This document shows, in pieces, positions 59,192 to 64,000 of a stretch of 64,000 nucleotides of DNA (the first letter of the stretch is position 1; each line of letters starts with the position of its first letter). This DNA is from Ailanthus altissimus (lineage: Eukaryota > Streptophyta > Magnoliopsida > Sapindales > Simaroubaceae). The notes under the pieces were generated by a model. That model did not search any database, was not told where the DNA came from, and saw only the letters and a program-made list of their open reading frames with translations. Location of the stretch: NCBI GenBank assembly GCA_946807835.1, contig OX327693.1, positions 5,473,501 through 5,537,500 on the forward strand. The letters are read 5' to 3'. The translations under genes and the position numbers were made by a program.

Positions 59192-60195
59192 CTAATTAAA
59201 AAAAAAACTATCTTTATATTAATTTTTTTATCTTTTATAATAAGATTAGTGACTTTAAAACTTAACCACAACTCACCCATCAACAACTCAAAATATAAAT
59301 TGAGCGAGTTAGATCATAATAGAATAGACTTATTTTTTTTGTAGAGTGTCTTAACTCAATTAATACTTTTAAATATAATTAAAAGTCTTTTTTTATTATA
59401 ATTTTGGATCAGATTTGATTAGATAATTTGTAAATTTTTTAATGAATTGGATCCGAATGAATTTTACACGTTGATGGATTAGATTATAATAAAAAATTAC
59501 AAAACTGCTCATGATAAACTGAATGGATTATTGGTCCAAGATACCTAATTCAATCCATCGATCAGCTTAAGTTTAATAGGTGAAAGTAAAAGTTTTTTTT
59601 TTCTTTCAAAAGATCATAATTTAGTGCTAAATTAAAATTTGAAACTAAACTTTAAATGGTAAAAGGATGTTAAATAAGTTAGGTTTTTGTGTTAATGATT
59701 TTTGAAAATATTAGGATAAATATATTATTAATTATGATGCTAGGGAAAAATTAATATTTATTTAAAAAATACATTCGTGGTCAGATTTCTACGCTACCTA
59801 AGCTTATTTAGGATTCAGTTGAAAAAAAAAAAATTTAATTTTTAAAAATGCAATGGATCGATTAGGCTACCTCCGGAAAATTTTATTATTACAAAAATGT
59901 CTATGAAAAAGGTTGGGTGTACAAATTTATGGTCTTGGTTGTGAGCAGTACACACATACTTTTTTATAAGCTTTGGACATTATTTAGTTATTAGAGTTAT
60001 TTTGATGGTAAAGTTTCTCTGGTAAGAAAAGTATTAATTAAATCTAAATTGCTTGTTAATTAATTTACTCCAAAATCTCAAAATTTTTCTTTGGTTATTA
60101 TCGTTTTGAAATACCGATACATTTCAGATTTTGAAGATAAATCTGTTTTAGAAGTCAGAGGATTTCATGATTGTGCTCCGAAGTTAGATTAATTT
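59192..60195. repeat. Tandem unit U, copy 3 (partial, diverged)
   Basis: Follows the order of U1/U2 from AAACTATCTTTATATTA to about the GATTTCATGATTGTG stretch, with clearly lower identity than U1 to U2, and stops before the second half of the unit. Confidence 0.75.
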
Positions 60196-60389
60196 AAGAA
60201 TTTTAGATGAAACTTTATTTACTCATTTATAAAATAAAATTATTTTAAAACACATTAATTAAATTGATTTTTTTTAATGTAAGAGTTTTAAATACAACCT
60301 CATTTTATATCATTTTTTCCAAAACCAAATTCTTTAAAAACGATAATCTTTTTTTTTTAAAAAAGAAATTTTGAATTACTTTTAAGGTA

Positions 60390-62005
60390 AAGGACATACC
60401 GACTCCGAAATTTGGTGAAAAGGACTGAAAGACCCATGAAATTTCAAAAGAGTCATAAAAACCCTAGTCAGATAACGAAAATTATTTGAATTAATAGTCA
60501 GAATGAAAAAATCATCTTTTGACTATCAAATTGGTTAAAAGGACTAAAATATTAAAAGGATAAAATTATTTTTTAACTATCAAATGGGATAAAAATATCA
60601 AAATACCCTTATCAAATGAAAAAAAAATAATTAACTTGATGAAAATATCAAAAGGATAAAATTATCTTTTAACTATCAAATGGGTTAAAAGTTTTAAAAT
60701 ACCCTATTAAATGAAAGAAAATAGAGATTTCTATTAGATAACGGAAACGGTTTGAATTAACATTCAGAAGGGCAAAATTGTCTTTTAACTATCAAATAGG
60801 TTAAAAGCACCAAAATATCAAAATATAAAATTATCTTTTAACTATTAAATAGATTAAAATTATCAAAATACCCCTATTAAATTAAAGAAAAAATAATGAA
60901 CTTGATGAATATATCAAAAGGATAAAATTATCTTTTAACTATCAAATGAGTTAAATGTATTAAAATACCAAAGGACAAAAAGACCATTGAAGTTTCAAAA
61001 AGGTCATAGAAATCCCTATTACATAAGAAAATCGTTTAAATTAACTGTTAAAATGGCAAAATCATCTTTTGACTATTAAATGGGTTAAAAGTATCAAAAT
61101 ACCCCTATTAAATGAAAGAAAAATTAATGAACTTGATGAAAATATCAAAAGGAAAAAAAATTATCTTTTGACTGATAACGGAAATTGTTTGAATTAACAG
61201 TCAAAATGATAAAATTATCTTTTAATTATCAAATGGGTTAAAAGTTTTAAAATACCCTATTAAATGAAAGAAAATAGAGACCCTATCAGATAACGGAAAC
61301 GGTTTGAATTAACATTCAGAAGGGTAAAATCATCTTTTAACTATCAAATTGGTTAAAAGTACCAAAATATCAAAAGATAAAATTATCTTTTAACTATCAA
61401 ATAGATTAAAATTATCAAAATACCCCTATTAAATTAAAGAAAAAATAATAAACTTGATGAAAATATCAAAAGGGTAAAATTATCTTTTGTCTATCAAATG
61501 AGTTAAATGTATTAAAATACCAAAGGATTGAAAGACCATTGAAGTTTCAAAAAGGTCATAGAAATCCTTATTACATAAGAAAATCGTTTGAATTAACTGT
61601 TAAAATGGCAAAATCATCTTTTGACTTTTAAATGGGTTAAAACTATCAAATGGGTTAAAAGTATCAAAATACCCCTATTAAATGAAAGAAAAATTAATGA
61701 ACTTGATGAAAATATCAAAAGGAAAAAAAAATTATCTTTTGACTAATAACGGAAATTGTTTGAATTAACAGTCAAAAGGATAAAATTATCTTTTAATTAT
61801 CAAATGAGTTAAAAGTACCAAAATATTAAAATGGTAGAATTCTCTTTTGACTATCAAATAGGTTAAAAATATCAAAATACCCCTATTAAGTTAAAGGAAA
61901 AATAATGAACTTGATGAAAATATCAAAATGGCAAATTTATCTTTTAACTATTAAATAGGTTAAAAGTATTCAAATACTCCTATTAAATAAAAGGAGAAAT
62001 ATGAA
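60390..62005. repeat. Higher-order minisatellite
   Basis: The phrase AAATTATCTTTTAACTATCAAATRGGTTAAAA recurs about 15 times, interleaved with ATCAAAATACCCCTATTAAAT and AACGGAAAYNGTTTGAATTAACA. A longer period is visible: ACGGAAACGG at 60741 recurs at about 61293 (552 bases), and AAATTAATGAACTTGATG at 61121 recurs at 61691 (570 bases). Confidence 0.9.
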
Positions 62006-64000
62006 CTTAATGAGTCTTGAACCCAAAACCTTTGGTCAAAAGGTGTCACTTTAACTTATTAGGCTACACTGCTTTATTAACATTAGTGTCAACATTTTTT
62101 TTATATATACAATATACTAAATTTTTTTAAGAAAAAGTAAAAAAAAGAACTATCTACCGTCCTTGAAAAATGGTGACTGGCCATTATTTTTTGACGATGC
62201 TCTAATAATAAAAATACTTAAATTTTACATCATTTGACTCTATTTTTCATGATCTATAAAATTGTAGTGTTATTTTTGACAAAAAAAGACTAAAAAATTA
62301 CCAAAAATAATAGTGAGAGGTGCTTACATAGCCCCCCATTTAATGGTAGTGTAGTGGTAGCCGTCGTCCGTCACCACCATTTTTTTTTATAAAAAAAATG
62401 ACTTCATTATTGTATAAATAAATAAAAAATTAATGGTATAAAATTTGACATTTTTTAGTGTCCATTGTCGCTGAAAAATAATAGCCGGCGATCGATCGGT
62501 CGCGATTCTCCAGCGACGGTGGGCTAATTAATTAAAATATTTATTTATTTATTTTAATATATAAACCAATTAAATTTTGACACATGTTACATATAAAAAC
62601 AACTACATGATCTAAGAAAATTTTAGTACTTTATTCATTTTTTTTTTGTTGATCATTAATTCAAACGATTTTCATCTTTTGACATAGATTTTTATGACCC
62701 TTTTAAAATTTTAAGATCTATTATTTTCATTAACTTTAGAAAATTTACGTGTCTTTTACCCTTATTTTTAAAAAGCAAGTAGCTAGAGAATAGTTTGCAA
62801 TATAAGTTAGACGAGTCTGGCATAACACAATAGACTTAACCTAATTCAAGCTCAAGTGAATTAACTTAATGAAACTTTTGAATGAAAATGTGTTTTCTAT
62901 TGTAATTTTATATCAAATTAGATTGACTATGGACTTAATTTTTTCAATGGATTAAAGCAAAATGCTCATTTTTCTCTCTCATTTAATGAAAGACCCTCAC
63001 ATTCAATAGCCTTTTTTTCCCCTTAAGAGATGATTTCAAGAATCAACCGACGACAACACCATGGCCCGAGTGACTCACAGCCTCCCTCTCCCCTAAATGA
63101 AATAGAATTAATCAAATTAATAAATTTTTTAATTAAGCATGGCAAAGCAAGGATGACAAAATGTTTTGCAGGAATATAATATAGATTCATAGGACCCATC
63201 CTTAATAAGGTGAAAATGGAATAATTTTGTTGTGAGAATAAAGTAGAGCATAAGAAAAAATTATTTCTCAAATTATTAATGAGACAGATATGGGATCAAA
63301 CCTCTTTGACCTGTCTTTGCCCTATTTTCTATGAACATATTAAATGTAATATTTTAGTAATTTTTATTTTATAGTTTATATTAATTTGGACATATTTTAA
63401 TAATATATTCTTATTAATAAAATAAAAATATAATAAAAAATTTTAAAATTTATTTTTTTATTGTAAATGACAAAAAGACTTTTATTTTTGAATTGGACAA
63501 CTATTGATTTAAATAAGAATATAGAAAATAATTAACGAAAAAATTAATGATACTAAGTACAAAAATATTATTAATTTTTTATTTTATTTATTATTTAAAA
63601 ATATGTTTACTAGTAACTGTTTACAATATTAAAAGATATTATTATATTATTCTGATTTATTTTGATAATTTTTTTAATTATGATATATATTAAAATTTTA
63701 TATTGTTAAAATTTATAAATATAAATTATTAGCTAATATTAATAAATAAATAAAAATAGGGTGGGAATGGAAAAAATCATTTCTTACATTGGAATTCTCC
63801 ATCTGTGCTCACTAAATCTTTTTAAAAATAAAGTAGAAATCAAGACTTAAAATAAAAAAATAAAATGAGATACGGGAAAGGCCTCTCTACCTTCACTTCG
63901 TCATAATGTCATCCCTACAACAAAGTCAAATTCAATCTAAGGCAAAAGTAATGGCTTACTTTTTCTAACGCTAAGTCATCCTATTTTAATTTAGATATGC
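62006..64000. other. AT-rich non-coding DNA
   Basis: No gene or clear repeat is seen. A short frame on the minus strand at 63271-63023 has no recognisable domain. A patch at ~62470-62525 (GCCGGCGATCGATCGGTCGCGATT) is locally CpG-rich. Confidence 0.4.

Noticed and set aside
62010..62075. tRNA-like sequence around CTTGAACCCAAAACC
   Set aside because: It has only a weak B-box-like core; no acceptor or anticodon stems could be formed.

Overview
The window is AT-rich plant nuclear DNA, most likely from a dicot. The evidence is spliced genes with long T-rich introns and GT..AG junctions, plant-type Copia LTR retrotransposons, and many solo LTRs and nested insertions. No species can be named from the sequence alone. 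Most of the window is repeat-derived and gene density is low.

Layout. 0.7-3.3 kb: a decayed Copia element (+). 4.0-9.2 kb: the first eight exons (378 codons, open and cleanly spliced) of a TBC-domain Rab GTPase-activating protein (-); its last exons are not in the window. 10.6-18.7 kb: a BMS1 ribosome-biogenesis pseudogene (+) that keeps its exon-intron pattern but has lost the GTPase core and carries frameshifts and nonsense changes. 20.3-48.5 kb: an accessory locus with three copies of a small three-TM membrane-protein gene (-). Two of these are divergently paired with a serine-acetyltransferase-like gene (+). The first of those (21194-22861) is intact: a catalytically degenerate SAT-like domain joined by a low-complexity linker to four C-terminal membrane segments. 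The second (40365-42888) is a pseudogene with two SAT-like domains in tandem. The third three-TM copy has no SAT-like partner. Copia remnants and two pairs of highly similar non-coding blocks lie between the genes. In one block pair a 4.6-kb Copia element is present in one copy, and the other copy keeps the empty target site.

48.8-60.2 kb: about two and a half tandem copies of a ~3.2-kb AT-rich unit, one partial copy being split by a 1.9-kb LTR with a perfect 5-bp target duplication. 60.4-62.0 kb: a higher-order minisatellite. 62-64 kb: featureless AT-rich DNA.

How the genes may relate. The TBC and BMS1 loci are housekeeping-type and unrelated to each other. The divergent three-TM/SAT-like pair shares a ~0.4-kb intergenic promoter, has been duplicated as a pair, and may encode partners. 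That last point is inference. The SAT-like fusion is the most unusual object here: it retains the SAT helical N-terminal domain but lacks the catalytic histidine and most of the left-handed beta-helix.
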